A stretch of 15,295 nt of DNA from NCBI GenBank assembly GCA_030950825.1, contig JAUZQT010000063.1, positions 1 to 15,295 of the forward strand, in the 5' to 3' direction. The notes beneath the pieces are model-generated. The model was given only the letters and a program-made list of their open reading frames with translations. It was not told where the DNA came from and made no database searches. Positions 1-8,275 of the stretch are shown here, in pieces. Source of the stretch: Mariprofundaceae bacterium (GTDB taxonomy: Bacteria > Pseudomonadota > Zetaproteobacteria > Mariprofundales > Mariprofundaceae). Numbering within the stretch: the stretch's first letter is position 1; the number at the start of each line of letters is the position of its first letter. Made by a program: the position numbers and the translations under genes.

Positions 1-475
1 CTTGCGTATTGCATCCAATATAATCTCAAACCCGCATTATTCACAAATACGGGATAGTTCCCATGGTATTTGATATAGCAGTTTTAAATCAATCGAGTCT
101 GACCCCATTGATTTGACCCCATTGATTTTTTGATTTTCAAATCAATCGAGTCTGACCCCATTGATTTAAATCAATCGAGTCTGACCCCATTGATTGAGAG
201 GTTCGGTCTACTCGACAATCGTCGTGATGATTGCGAAGAAGCTTTATGTGCAATGATTTTTTTTGTCGGAAGTGCCGTACCAATGGATATGGTCGACTGG
301 CAAAGAATTTGTTGCGGATAAAGGGGCAAGCAAGGGCACGACAGTATTTGTGAATTATTCAGGCTAGATCTTGCAAGGTTTGTGCGTGCAGAGTGTAAGA
401 TATTGGTTTACATGGGTCGATATTTAAGGGTCGCGTAAAAAACAAATCATTCCTACTTACAGATCGAAATCGGAT
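1..475. other. Gene-poor region left of truA
   Basis: I see no convincing gene here. One frame is open at 130-321, but its N-terminal part is translated from the 29-bp repeats and the rest resembles nothing I recognise. The region holds the repeat cluster at 86-195. It also holds a 12-bp perfect inverted pair, ATTCACAAATAC at 39-50 and GTATTTGTGAAT at 344-355, with partial matching outside it. That pair could be the ends of a decayed mobile element enclosing the repeats, but this is inference. No clear hairpin-plus-T-run terminator follows truA. Confidence 0.5.
86..195. repeat. Cluster of three 29-bp repeats with inverted ends
   Basis: The unit begins AAATCAAT and ends ATTGATTT, a perfect 8-bp inverted pair around the core CGAGTCTGACCCC. 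Copies lie at 86-114, 139-167 and 168-195; the last lacks only the final T. A partial copy (GACCCCATTGATTT) lies at 115-128. Copies two and three are directly abutted. Each unit could form a hairpin. From memory, similar GGGTCAGACTC-type repeats occur near REP-associated Y1 transposases (RAYTs). No such transposase is visible here, so that link is inference. Confidence 0.8.
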
Positions 476-1279
476 TTACGTTTTATTGTCTTCTCTGCCG
501 ATAAGATCGCGTGCATTCAGCGTAGGGTATAATGCATTAGAAAAATAAAGCCCTTGTGCTGGGGCAGTAGCTGCCGCCAATGAACGATCTTTTTTTCGAA
601 TAAGTTCAGGAATATATTCGGCTGGCCACTTTCCAATACCTACTTGAACGAGGTTGCCGACAATATTGCGAACCATATGATACAAAAAACCATCAGCATG
701 AATCTCAATTTTGATTTCCCAGCCTTCTTGGGACACTGCCAAATAACGCACTTCACGTATTGCACTGTGTGCCTGGCAAGCTGTTGCCTGAAAAGCCGCA
801 AAATCTTTTTTCCCTACAATATAGTCAGCAGCTTGTTGCATGGCATGCAGATCCAAAGCTCGTGGCATCCACCAATGGCGCCATGCCGTCAGCACTGATG
901 GTGTTGATCTGTTCCAAATTTGATAACGATAACGCCGTTCTATGCATGAAAAACGGGCGTGGAAATCATCTGCAACAATACAGGCTCCCATCACGACCAC
1001 ACCCGCAGGCAAGTGTTGATTCATGCCTTGGGTATAGGCTCGTGCAGAGCGTTGCCAGCGTGATGCTAATACATCTACATGTACCAACATGGCTTCAGCA
1101 TGCACACCTGTGTCCGTACGCCCCGAGCCCACAGTGGGTCGTTTACACCCTTCAATTTTCTCCAGTGCAACTTCCAGCGTTTCTTGAACTGTAATAGCAT
1201 TATTCTGGCGTTGCCAGCCGTGAAAGAGGCGCCCGTCAAATTCGATGACCATTGCAATGCGCTGCGTATTTTGATTCAT
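476..1279 (-). CDS. truA: tRNA pseudouridine(38-40) synthase TruA
   Basis: This enzyme converts uridines 38-40 of the tRNA anticodon arm to pseudouridine in the cytoplasm. The protein has the TruA N-terminus (IEFDGRLFHGWQRQ) and the catalytic motif GSGRTDTGVHA, whose Asp is the nucleophile. C-terminal family signatures include FLYHMVRNIVG. The length of about 267 residues is normal for the family. I chose the ATG at 1279 because GGAG lies six bases upstream; an in-frame ATG at 1291 lacks a visible ribosome binding site. The start overlaps the stop of the upstream membrane gene as TGATG (one shared base), so translation is probably coupled. In several proteobacteria truA follows the leuB-asd-fimV block, which matches this context. 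The identification is secure; only the start is uncertain. Confidence 0.95.
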   Translation of the reverse strand: MNQNTQRIAMVIEFDGRLFHGWQRQNNAITVQETLEVALEKIEGCKRPTVGSGRTDTGVHAEAMLVHVDVLASRWQRSARAYTQGMNQHLPAGVVVMGACIVADDFHARFSCIERRYRYQIWNRSTPSVLTAWRHWWMPRALDLHAMQQAADYIVGKKDFAAFQATACQAHSAIREVRYLAVSQEGWEIKIEIHADGFLYHMVRNIVGNLVQVGIGKWPAEYIPELIRKKDRSLAAATAPAQGLYFSNALYPTLNARDLIGREDNKT

Positions 1280-2004
1280 CACCAACTCCATAAATAACGT
1301 ATAGAAAATTCAGCTGCAATATATGTAAATGATAAATAGAAGGTATCGATGATGCGCCGCTGATCCAATAAAATTTCTTTTTCAGAGACCATGAATTTGG
1401 GTGAATCCCATGAATTCCATACATACAGGGCACGACGATGTGAATATTTGGACACATCATCCAGCAGTGTTTTTATATACAGCGGGAACAAGCTAAGCTT
1501 ATTTGTCTCCTTGTACCAAGAAAAGTATGTGCGGCGTACCAAGACCCGAACACCACGTATCATGATGGGCATCAATCGTATATAAGGTGATACATAGGGG
1601 GATAAATAACGTTTGATGATAGGGTTAAGGGTCATTACTTCTAGCCATACTTTCATCGGTAGTAAATAGCCCAGCAACAAAGCACCTACAAACATTTCAC
1701 TCAACTGTAGACTTAGGTGAAGTCCCAAACTTAAGCCTTCATAGCTGATTGGAACTGTAAAGTTCACCCAAATTATTTCGCCAGGTGTGAATAAACCATG
1801 AAGAACAATAATTGGAATCAATAGCCATCGTAATATGCGCCAGCTTCTCACCCAGTGTTGCCATGCTTTTTTTCTGTCACCTTGCAAGACCAGGGTTAGT
1901 GAGAGGAATAATGCAATATGAAATAAAGACCTAGGCCAAGAATGCGGTACGGCGATTAGCATGATTAGCATAACAGCGATTGCCCATCTCATAAAATACA
2001 GCAC
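1279..2004 (-). CDS. EcfT/CbiQ-like integral membrane protein
   Basis: This is a hydrophobic protein of about 241 residues. Its N-terminal half carries several membrane segments: roughly residues 5-22, 27-42, 57-75 and 95-115. The feature HGLFTPGE followed by an SYEGL-type loop recalls the transmembrane subunit EcfT/CbiQ of energy-coupling-factor transporters. The C-terminal third is polar, with many Arg, Lys and Trp, and would lie in the cytoplasm. No ATPase or substrate-binding partner genes are in the window, so a transport role is not demonstrated. The frame opens at a GTG (2004) with an ATG at 1992; neither has a clear ribosome binding site. It sits between fimV and truA, and its stop overlaps the truA start. 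The family assignment is moderate; an unrelated membrane protein is possible. Confidence 0.55.
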   Translation of the reverse strand: MLYFMRWAIAVMLIMLIAVPHSWPRSLFHIALFLSLTLVLQGDRKKAWQHWVRSWRILRWLLIPIIVLHGLFTPGEIIWVNFTVPISYEGLSLGLHLSLQLSEMFVGALLLGYLLPMKVWLEVMTLNPIIKRYLSPYVSPYIRLMPIMIRGVRVLVRRTYFSWYKETNKLSLFPLYIKTLLDDVSKYSHRRALYVWNSWDSPKFMVSEKEILLDQRRIIDTFYLSFTYIAAEFSIRYLWSW

Positions 2005-2165
2005 ATAGTTTGATAGTAATTATTCAGCAGGCTTCTAAATTTTAAAAAAACATCGTTGTTCAGCATGTCTAAAAATACCCTGTAGCTGTTCAGATTGTCG
2101 CTTATTTATCCAAAAGTAAGGCGAAATATACTCGTGCATGTGACTGTTTTTTCAACAAAGAGATT

Positions 2166-2195
2166 GGAGGCTATTTATCGTCTCGGACAGCCTCC
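2166..2195. other. Hairpin in the fimV-to-membrane-gene gap
   Basis: GGAGGCT (2166-2172) and AGCCTCC (2189-2195) form a perfect 7-bp inverted pair with a 16-base loop, about 30 bases past the fimV stop. No T-run follows directly on the minus strand, so it is a weak candidate for a terminator or an RNA-processing hairpin. The rest of the 2005-2227 gap shows nothing I can name. Confidence 0.3.
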
Positions 2196-2227
2196 TAGGC
2201 CATGCAAGGGGTGGGCGAATAGTTTTC

Positions 2228-5200
2228 CTATGTTTTACCTGAAAATGAATCCAGCTCAATCAATAAATTATTCAATTCCAAGTCTTCAGAAAAATCAAAC
2301 TCATCTTCAGTTTTTGGCAAAGATTCAGTATTGGGAGTAGAATCAATAATAGGCTCCATACTAATATCCAGATCACTATCATCAACGCCCAATTCCAATA
2401 AGGTTGCTTGAATTGTGCTGGTAAACTCTTCCATCTCAGCATCAGCAGCAGCATCATCAATGACTTCCAAATCAATATCCAAGTCATCCAAATTGAATGC
2501 CATGGTGGTTAAGTCATCTGAAATAAGTGATACCTCTTCTTCCGAGTCGCTTAAAGGAGAGGGGTCTTCTAGGGATGGCATATCAACATCGAACGCGTCA
2601 TTCAGGCCAGCATCAGCATCCCCCAAGGCGTTAAAAGGATCGGCAAAAGAGTCATCAGTATTATCTAAAGTAGCTTGTGGATCATCTTCTGAGGGTTCTT
2701 CGAGATTATTAAAGTCAATACCTAGATCATCTAGGTCTAATGCCATGCTTAATAGCTCGTCTTCCTTTTGATCAGTATTGACATTCAATGCCACAGCATC
2801 CACGGCGGACATTTTCTGAGTTAAGGTTGAGCTATCAAAATTTGTTTGAAGTGCGGATAAATCAAAATCTTCAGTTGCTGCGTCGAGCGTCTGCATTTCA
2901 GCACTTAAACCAATTGTGTCACTTGCTTGATCAGGTTGTGTGCTTTCTAAACCTGATATTATGGGTGAATTGACCTCTTCCAATGCTTCATCACTTGGCA
3001 TATCCAAGTTGGACAGGTTGAAATCTAGGGTATCACTGGCTTCAGATGAACTTTCAATGGACACTATTTCATCATCACCGACATCCAAACCCGATAGATC
3101 AAAGTCATCAAAATCAATCCCATCTAAGGCATCATCGGATTCAGATGAGCTTTCAATGGACACCACTTCATCATCACCGACATCCAAACCAGATAGATCA
3201 ATGTCATCAAGATCAATCCCACCTAAGGCATCATCGGGTTCAGATGAGCTTTCAATGGATACCACTTCACCATCACTGGCATCCAAAGCAGACAGATCAA
3301 TGTCATCAAGATTAATCCCACCTAAGACATCATTGGATTCAGGTGAGCTTTCAATGGATACCACTTCACCATCACTGGCATCCAAAGCAGATAGATCAAG
3401 GTCATCAAGATCAATCCCATCTAAGGTATCATCAGATTTAGCCGAGCCTTCATCCGAAGGAAGTTCATTATTGTCGACATCTAAACTAGATAAATCAATG
3501 CCATCTAGGTCAAAATCAAGCATGTTACCGTGGTCACCATCGGAAGCTTGTGTGTTCGCAGTAGCAGCGGTTTTTTGCTGCACTTTTTCAGAAACTGGCG
3601 CGTCAGCTAAAGCATCGTCGGAAATATCGCTTACTGAGAAATCAGGAAGCTCAAAGTCAGCGACTTCAAATGATTCATCACCTGTCAGAAGCGCTTCCCC
3701 TGAAGCATCAGGGGCAGGGGACTCATCAGCAGTGTTGGTCGAAGCAATACTGTCCAAATCCTCGGGCAGACTGTTGCCGTCGGCCAGTGCGTCGAAGACA
3801 GTCATAAATGCGGTTAAAGCGGCACCTGTTAAAGCACCGTTCGCGACTCTTCCCGCCTCTGCAACACCAGTTGTATCGCCACGCTCATGGCGTATTTCTG
3901 CGAGCTTTATGTGGGCTTCCTTATTATCATTGCGTAAACGTAATGCCATGCAAACCTGCTTTTCAGCTTCATCTTCCATGCCATAGCGCATGTATACATC
4001 TGCTTCGGTCAGATAGTCGACATTAGGGTCTGGATCCTCATCGGTTTCAGAGAATGCCTCCATTTCAGATGTGTCTTCATCGGTTAGTTCAGGAATACGT
4101 ATTGCCAACGGGTCTTGAGTATTTTCAGTCTGATCAGCCTTTTTAGTAGTGGGCTCTTTAGTTTGGCTGCTTGTATCAGCAAGGGAATCCTTCAAGCCTA
4201 CCTCTTCAATATCAATTTCTTCAATTTCCTCAATTCCATCAATATTAATTTCTTCCAGCTCAGGCTCAACCATTAACGCTTCTTCGACCTGCTCAACAGG
4301 GTGTCGGCGTTGCCCACGTAAAGCATAAACAAGGTAGCCCGCGAGTATGGATAATAAAGCGACAAAGCCCATAAGAATCCATGTTAATAAACTTATTTCG
4401 CTGCTTACCTCGGGCTGCATAGCTTGTTGTTTGCGTGCTTTTTCCAAAGCGCCATTTTGACGTGCTAATTGTATTTCAAGTTTTTTAATGCGGGCGTTTG
4501 ATGCGGCTAAATTTTGATCTGGTGCTGGTAGCGTTTCCAGCTTGCTCACTTTTGCTTCCATTTCTTTTAAACGCAGTTGCAATATATTGTTTTCTAAAAG
4601 CAATGCTGCTGATTTATCATTGTTTTGGGCGTTTATTGGAGCGTTAGCGTTTGTTTTAGGGGCAGAAGCAGCGGCCTGTGTCTCTTTTGCAGCTTGAGGT
4701 AAGACGTTACTTGTTTTTTCTTTTTTGCCGATAGATTGAGAAGCAACGCCTTCTGCTGCCTCACCAATGCTGACATGTTTGCTATAGCGGTTTTTTTGTG
4801 CCGTTTGTACTTTTGCGTATTTTCTTTGTTTGGTCAGCTCTTTCCATTTGGCATTATGTTCGCGCAATAAGTTCGATGCCTGAGCATGCGTGATGTGCTC
4901 AACTTCTATTGCACTCGGCACGTCCAAATATGTGCCAGCCGTGATAATGTTAATATTCCCTTTCGAAAATTTATCTTTATTTTTTTCAAATAGAGCAACC
5001 ATCACCTGTTGTTGTGTGTAGCGGTCATCGGTGCGCAAGCGTTGTGCTACAGTGGAAATAGTATCGCCAAATACCATTGGCCCATAGCGGTTGGTTCTCG
5101 CCCAATGATTATCCGATTCTGGCGGTGATTTTTTTTGTGCAATCGCCATTACAGGCTTTAATATAGGGTCTGGTTTTACAACTGGATCTTCGAATCTTCT

Positions 5201-5641
5201 TACGGGTAAAATAGTTTTCGAATTTGTTTTGACTGTGGCAGCACGTGGAAGGTCTAGAAAAATAGAAAATTTCTTAAAGTGGGTTGCTCGACCATGACGA
5301 ACCTTCAATACAAGATTTAGAAAGGGCGCTTCGATGATGCTAGTTGATGTTAATTCGACACGGCTTCCGCGGCTATCGTTTTTCACATCGACACGAAGTG
5401 AGTTGATTGTGCTATCGTGGAATACCTCTAAAATACGGTAATCTGCAGCTGAAGCAAGCTCAATGAAAATATCAGAAATAAGCTCGCCTTCTTCAAGACC
5501 CAAAGGTATCTCTGCGTAAAATGGCTCACCCAAATGGCTGGCAACATCAACTTTCCCTAGAGAAGATGCCTGAGCTACCCCCGAAGAATAAAAAAAAGAA
5601 AGCGCTATAGCGCAAAAAACATGCATGACACAACGACACAT
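2228..5641 (-). CDS. fimV: FimV-like polar hub / LysM-TPR membrane protein
   Basis: FimV-family proteins are inner-membrane hubs that bind peptidoglycan and organise polar type IV pilus and signalling functions. Here residues 1-26 form a signal peptide. The conserved FimV N-terminal domain follows (SLGKVDVASHLGEPFYAEIP). A LysM-like segment spans about 183-245 and a coiled coil about 343-405. A single membrane span covers about 416-441. A TPR-like FimV motif (EADVYMRYGMEDEAEKQV) begins near 547. The remainder is very acidic, with four 33-residue tandem repeats at about 735-867. The length of 1137 residues is within the family's wide range. The ATG at 5641 follows GGGAGG at good spacing. The gene lies 50 bp downstream of asd, as in many Gamma- and Betaproteobacteria. 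No pilus genes are in the window, so a twitching role is inferred from the family only. Confidence 0.92.
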   Translation of the reverse strand: MCRCVMHVFCAIALSFFYSSGVAQASSLGKVDVASHLGEPFYAEIPLGLEEGELISDIFIELASAADYRILEVFHDSTINSLRVDVKNDSRGSRVELTSTSIIEAPFLNLVLKVRHGRATHFKKFSIFLDLPRAATVKTNSKTILPVRRFEDPVVKPDPILKPVMAIAQKKSPPESDNHWARTNRYGPMVFGDTISTVAQRLRTDDRYTQQQVMVALFEKNKDKFSKGNINIITAGTYLDVPSAIEVEHITHAQASNLLREHNAKWKELTKQRKYAKVQTAQKNRYSKHVSIGEAAEGVASQSIGKKEKTSNVLPQAAKETQAAASAPKTNANAPINAQNNDKSAALLLENNILQLRLKEMEAKVSKLETLPAPDQNLAASNARIKKLEIQLARQNGALEKARKQQAMQPEVSSEISLLTWILMGFVALLSILAGYLVYALRGQRRHPVEQVEEALMVEPELEEINIDGIEEIEEIDIEEVGLKDSLADTSSQTKEPTTKKADQTENTQDPLAIRIPELTDEDTSEMEAFSETDEDPDPNVDYLTEADVYMRYGMEDEAEKQVCMALRLRNDNKEAHIKLAEIRHERGDTTGVAEAGRVANGALTGAALTAFMTVFDALADGNSLPEDLDSIASTNTADESPAPDASGEALLTGDESFEVADFELPDFSVSDISDDALADAPVSEKVQQKTAATANTQASDGDHGNMLDFDLDGIDLSSLDVDNNELPSDEGSAKSDDTLDGIDLDDLDLSALDASDGEVVSIESSPESNDVLGGINLDDIDLSALDASDGEVVSIESSSEPDDALGGIDLDDIDLSGLDVGDDEVVSIESSSESDDALDGIDFDDFDLSGLDVGDDEIVSIESSSEASDTLDFNLSNLDMPSDEALEEVNSPIISGLESTQPDQASDTIGLSAEMQTLDAATEDFDLSALQTNFDSSTLTQKMSAVDAVALNVNTDQKEDELLSMALDLDDLGIDFNNLEEPSEDDPQATLDNTDDSFADPFNALGDADAGLNDAFDVDMPSLEDPSPLSDSEEEVSLISDDLTTMAFNLDDLDIDLEVIDDAAADAEMEEFTSTIQATLLELGVDDSDLDISMEPIIDSTPNTESLPKTEDEFDFSEDLELNNLLIELDSFSGKT
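3042..3437 (-). repeat. Four 99-bp tandem repeats inside fimV
   Basis: Units start at 3042, 3141, 3240 and 3339, each exactly 99 bp (33 codons), and keep the reading frame. Each encodes an acidic unit around DDIDLSALDASDGEVVSIES. Units differ by a few bases. The first two plus-strand units share one variant (GDDEVVS-type) and the last two another (ASDGEVVS-type), which points to stepwise duplication. Degenerate relatives of the unit flank the block on both sides. Confidence 0.9.
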
Positions 5642-5691
5642 GCGTGCCTCCCTTTGTCTAGCCTAATCGCAATATTTCACGACGATTAAGA

Positions 5692-6717
5692 CTAATAAAT
5701 TAAAATTTCCGCTATTTGTACAGCATTTAGCGCAGCACCTTTACGTACATTATCAGCAACAACCCATAAGTGCAAGGAATTAGGGAAAGAATAATCATCT
5801 CTGATACGCCCAACCCACACAAAATCAGTTCCTGCGGCCTCCGATGCTAATGGATAATCTTCACTAGCAGGGTCATCAACGACACAAATGCCATCAGCAC
5901 CTGCAAGCAATTTCCGCGCTTGATCGGCATTCATTTGACCTGAAAAAGTTACATTAACAGCTTCCGAATGACTATAGAATACTGGAACGCGTACTGTGGT
6001 CGCTGTCACAGCAATATCAGATCCCATAATTTTGCGTGTTTCATCGATCATTTTTTGTTCTTCTTTGGTATAGCCGCTTTCAAGGAAAATGTCAATTTGT
6101 GGGATTACATTGAAGGCAATTCGTGCAGGGAACACATCTATTTCGGGTGTTTCACCATTGAGCAATGCAGTTGTTTGTTTGGCAAGTTCTTCGATTGCTT
6201 TACCACCAGCGCCAGAGACAGCTTGATATGTTGAAACGACAATACGCTTGATTGGCATAACATCGTGTAAGGGCTTAAGCGCAACGACCATTTGAATCGT
6301 TGAACAATTTGGATTGGCGATAATTCGATTGGTGCGCGCCATTTCTAGAGCACTGGCATTTACCTCAGGAACAACCAAAGCAATGTCGTCATCCATGCGC
6401 CATGCACTGGAATTATCAATCACATAACAGCCAGCTGCAGCAAAGCGTGGGGCATGTGTCGTTGAAGTGTCTCCGCCAGCAGAGAATAACGCAATATCAA
6501 CACCCGACGGGTCAAATGTTTCTAAATCCTGAACGATATAGTCTTTGCCATTAAAACCAACAACAGAACCAGCACTGCGGCTAGACGCCACGGGAATTAA
6601 TTCAGCGATCGGGAAATTTCTTTCTGCAAGTATTTCCAGCATGGTCTGTCCAACCGCACCAGTTGCACCAATGACCGCAACGACATAACCATCTTTTTTA
6701 GGTAAGAATGCTTCCAT
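5692..6717 (-). CDS. asd: Aspartate-semialdehyde dehydrogenase
   Basis: This enzyme reduces aspartyl phosphate to aspartate semialdehyde with NADPH, the branch point to lysine/diaminopimelate, threonine and methionine. The NADP loop GATGAVG is near residue 17. The catalytic Cys is in NPNCST (about residue 138), and STYQAVSGAGGKA is another family motif. RVPVFYSHSE carries substrate-site residues. I chose the ATG at 6717, giving 341 residues, because it overlaps the leuB stop as TAATG and has GGAGG upstream. An in-frame ATG at 6744 would add nine residues lying inside leuB. Diaminopimelate from this pathway feeds the peptidoglycan that FimV binds, but their adjacency is a common gene order rather than proof of a functional link. 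Confidence 0.96.
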   Translation of the reverse strand: MEAFLPKKDGYVVAVIGATGAVGQTMLEILAERNFPIAELIPVASSRSAGSVVGFNGKDYIVQDLETFDPSGVDIALFSAGGDTSTTHAPRFAAAGCYVIDNSSAWRMDDDIALVVPEVNASALEMARTNRIIANPNCSTIQMVVALKPLHDVMPIKRIVVSTYQAVSGAGGKAIEELAKQTTALLNGETPEIDVFPARIAFNVIPQIDIFLESGYTKEEQKMIDETRKIMGSDIAVTATTVRVPVFYSHSEAVNVTFSGQMNADQARKLLAGADGICVVDDPASEDYPLASEAAGTDFVWVGRIRDDYSFPNSLHLWVVADNVRKGAALNAVQIAEILIY

Positions 6718-7796
6718 TACGCCAAAGCCTCCAAGGTCTTGCAAACTGCATCACCCATCTCCGAGCAAGAAACAGAGGCCGCACCATTCGCCAAATCCAC
6801 GGTGCGCACACCAGCATCAAGTGTATTTTCAACAGCCAATTCAAGCTTTTCCGCCAAATCCTCACGGTTTAGAGAAAAACGCAACATCATCGCAACAGAC
6901 AAGATAGTTGCCAATGGATTGGCTTTATTCTCGCCTGCGATATCAGGCGCAGAACCATGAATGGGTTCATACATGGCAAACTTTTCACCGATGGATGCCG
7001 ATGGCAACATGCCAATTGAACCAGTGAGCATGGAGGCTTCATCCGATAAAATATCACCAAATAAATTACCAGTCACGATCACATCAAACTGTTTGGGGTT
7101 ACGAATCAATTGCATCGCGGCATTGTCCACATACATATGTGACAGCGCAACATCAGAAAATTCATTTTGATGCACATCGATCACAATTTCGCGCCACAGT
7201 TCAGATACTTCCAACACATTGGCTTTTTCAACACTGCACACTTTATTGCTCCGTAAACGTGCCGCTTCAAATGCCTTGCGCGCAATGCGGCGTATTTCAC
7301 TTTCACAGTAGGCCATGGTGTTATAGCCACGCCGCTCACCATTCACGACCTCAAACCCACGCGGTTGACCAAAATAAATACCCGAGACCAGCTCTCGCAC
7401 CACAAGGATATCCACGCCTTGCACAACCTCAGCTTTCAGTGTGGATGCATCCAGCAACTGGTCATACACCTTGGCTGGGCGATAATTGGCAAAAAGCCCC
7501 AGATCTTCTCGGATACGCAGTAAACCAGCTTCAGGACGCAAAGGTTTTTCCAATGCTTCCCACTGCACCCCGCCCACAGCTCCCAGCAATACTGCATCTG
7601 ATGAATGTACTAAGCTTTGGGTGGATTTTGGATACGGATCTTTTTCGGCATCATAAGCCGCGCCACCAATCGTGGCTTCTTGCCATGTCGCATTGAGTGC
7701 AAATTTTTTATTCAAAACATCAAGCACTTTTAATGCTTCGTTGACAATTTCAGGACCAATTCCATCACCTGGTAATACTGCAATTTTCACAGTCAT
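6717..7796 (-). CDS. leuB: 3-isopropylmalate dehydrogenase
   Basis: LeuB oxidatively decarboxylates 3-isopropylmalate with NAD in leucine synthesis. The sequence shows the N-terminal PGDGIGPEI, the active-site stretch RELVSGIYFGQPRG, and metal-binding Asp residues in FGDILSDEASM. The C-terminal nucleotide motif is EPIHGSAPDIAG. The length of 359 residues is typical. The start ATG shares ATGA with the nrdR stop (4-base overlap), and its own stop overlaps the asd start, so it sits in the middle of a coupled operon. The leuC and leuD genes are not next to it in this window. Confidence 0.97.
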   Translation of the reverse strand: MTVKIAVLPGDGIGPEIVNEALKVLDVLNKKFALNATWQEATIGGAAYDAEKDPYPKSTQSLVHSSDAVLLGAVGGVQWEALEKPLRPEAGLLRIREDLGLFANYRPAKVYDQLLDASTLKAEVVQGVDILVVRELVSGIYFGQPRGFEVVNGERRGYNTMAYCESEIRRIARKAFEAARLRSNKVCSVEKANVLEVSELWREIVIDVHQNEFSDVALSHMYVDNAAMQLIRNPKQFDVIVTGNLFGDILSDEASMLTGSIGMLPSASIGEKFAMYEPIHGSAPDIAGENKANPLATILSVAMMLRFSLNREDLAEKLELAVENTLDAGVRTVDLANGAASVSCSEMGDAVCKTLEALA

Positions 7797-8272
7797 TCTT
7801 TACCCCTTTGTTTGGCACTATCGGTATCCATGGCAGACTTTACAGCAGCCAAAAAATCATCAATATCTTTAAATTCACGATACACTGATGCAAAACGAAC
7901 GTATGCCACAGCGTCTAATTTCTGCAGCTGTTGCATGACATAGTCACCCACTTGGCTTGCCGTGATTTCAGATTCACCCAGGCCTTGAACGGCGCACAAA
8001 ATGGCATTCAATGAGGCAGAAAGCGCTTCAGTCGATACGGGGCGTTTTTCCAAGGCCTTCTGCATACCGTGTCGAATCTTTTCAATGTCAAAGCTTTGTC
8101 GCGCACCGTCTTTTTTAACCAGCATGGGCAGGCGAAGCTCCGCGCGCTCATAGCTTGAAAAACGTTTATTACAGACATCGCATTCACGGCGGCGACGTAC
8201 AGCAGCCCCTTCCTCGACCACGCGCGAATCAATGACGTGCGTGTCCACATTGGCGCAAAATGGGCAGTGCAA
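7793..8272 (-). CDS. nrdR: Transcriptional repressor NrdR
   Basis: NrdR is a zinc-ribbon/ATP-cone repressor of ribonucleotide reductase genes that senses ATP/dATP. The protein begins M-HCPFC and pairs with CDVCNKRF to give the four zinc Cys (about 3, 6, 31 and 34), followed by RRRRECDVC and SSYERAE. The ATP-cone (VKKDGARQSFDIEKIRHGM) fills the middle. The length of 159 residues is typical. The start is a TTG, because the family's first Met falls exactly on it and no ATG or GTG lies nearby in frame. The glyA stop ends only three bases upstream, so translation probably depends on ribosomes arriving from glyA. It overlaps leuB by four bases. Confidence 0.95.
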   Translation of the reverse strand: MHCPFCANVDTHVIDSRVVEEGAAVRRRRECDVCNKRFSSYERAELRLPMLVKKDGARQSFDIEKIRHGMQKALEKRPVSTEALSASLNAILCAVQGLGESEITASQVGDYVMQQLQKLDAVAYVRFASVYREFKDIDDFLAAVKSAMDTDSAKQRGKE

Positions 8273-8275
8273 AAA

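Noticed and set aside
86..195. The repeat cluster as a CRISPR array
   Set aside because: Copies are abutted or separated by short related sequence, with no regular unique spacers and no cas genes.
130..321. A 63-codon open frame near the left edge
   Set aside because: Its start is made of the 29-bp repeats and the remainder matches nothing recognisable.
760..1194. A 144-codon plus-strand open frame opposite truA
   Set aside because: The minus strand encodes a clear TruA with catalytic motif; the plus frame shows no family features.
2940..3986. A 348-codon plus-strand open frame opposite fimV
   Set aside because: It is a Ser-rich mirror of the acidic FimV repeats, created by their codon pattern; it has no ribosome binding site or family match.
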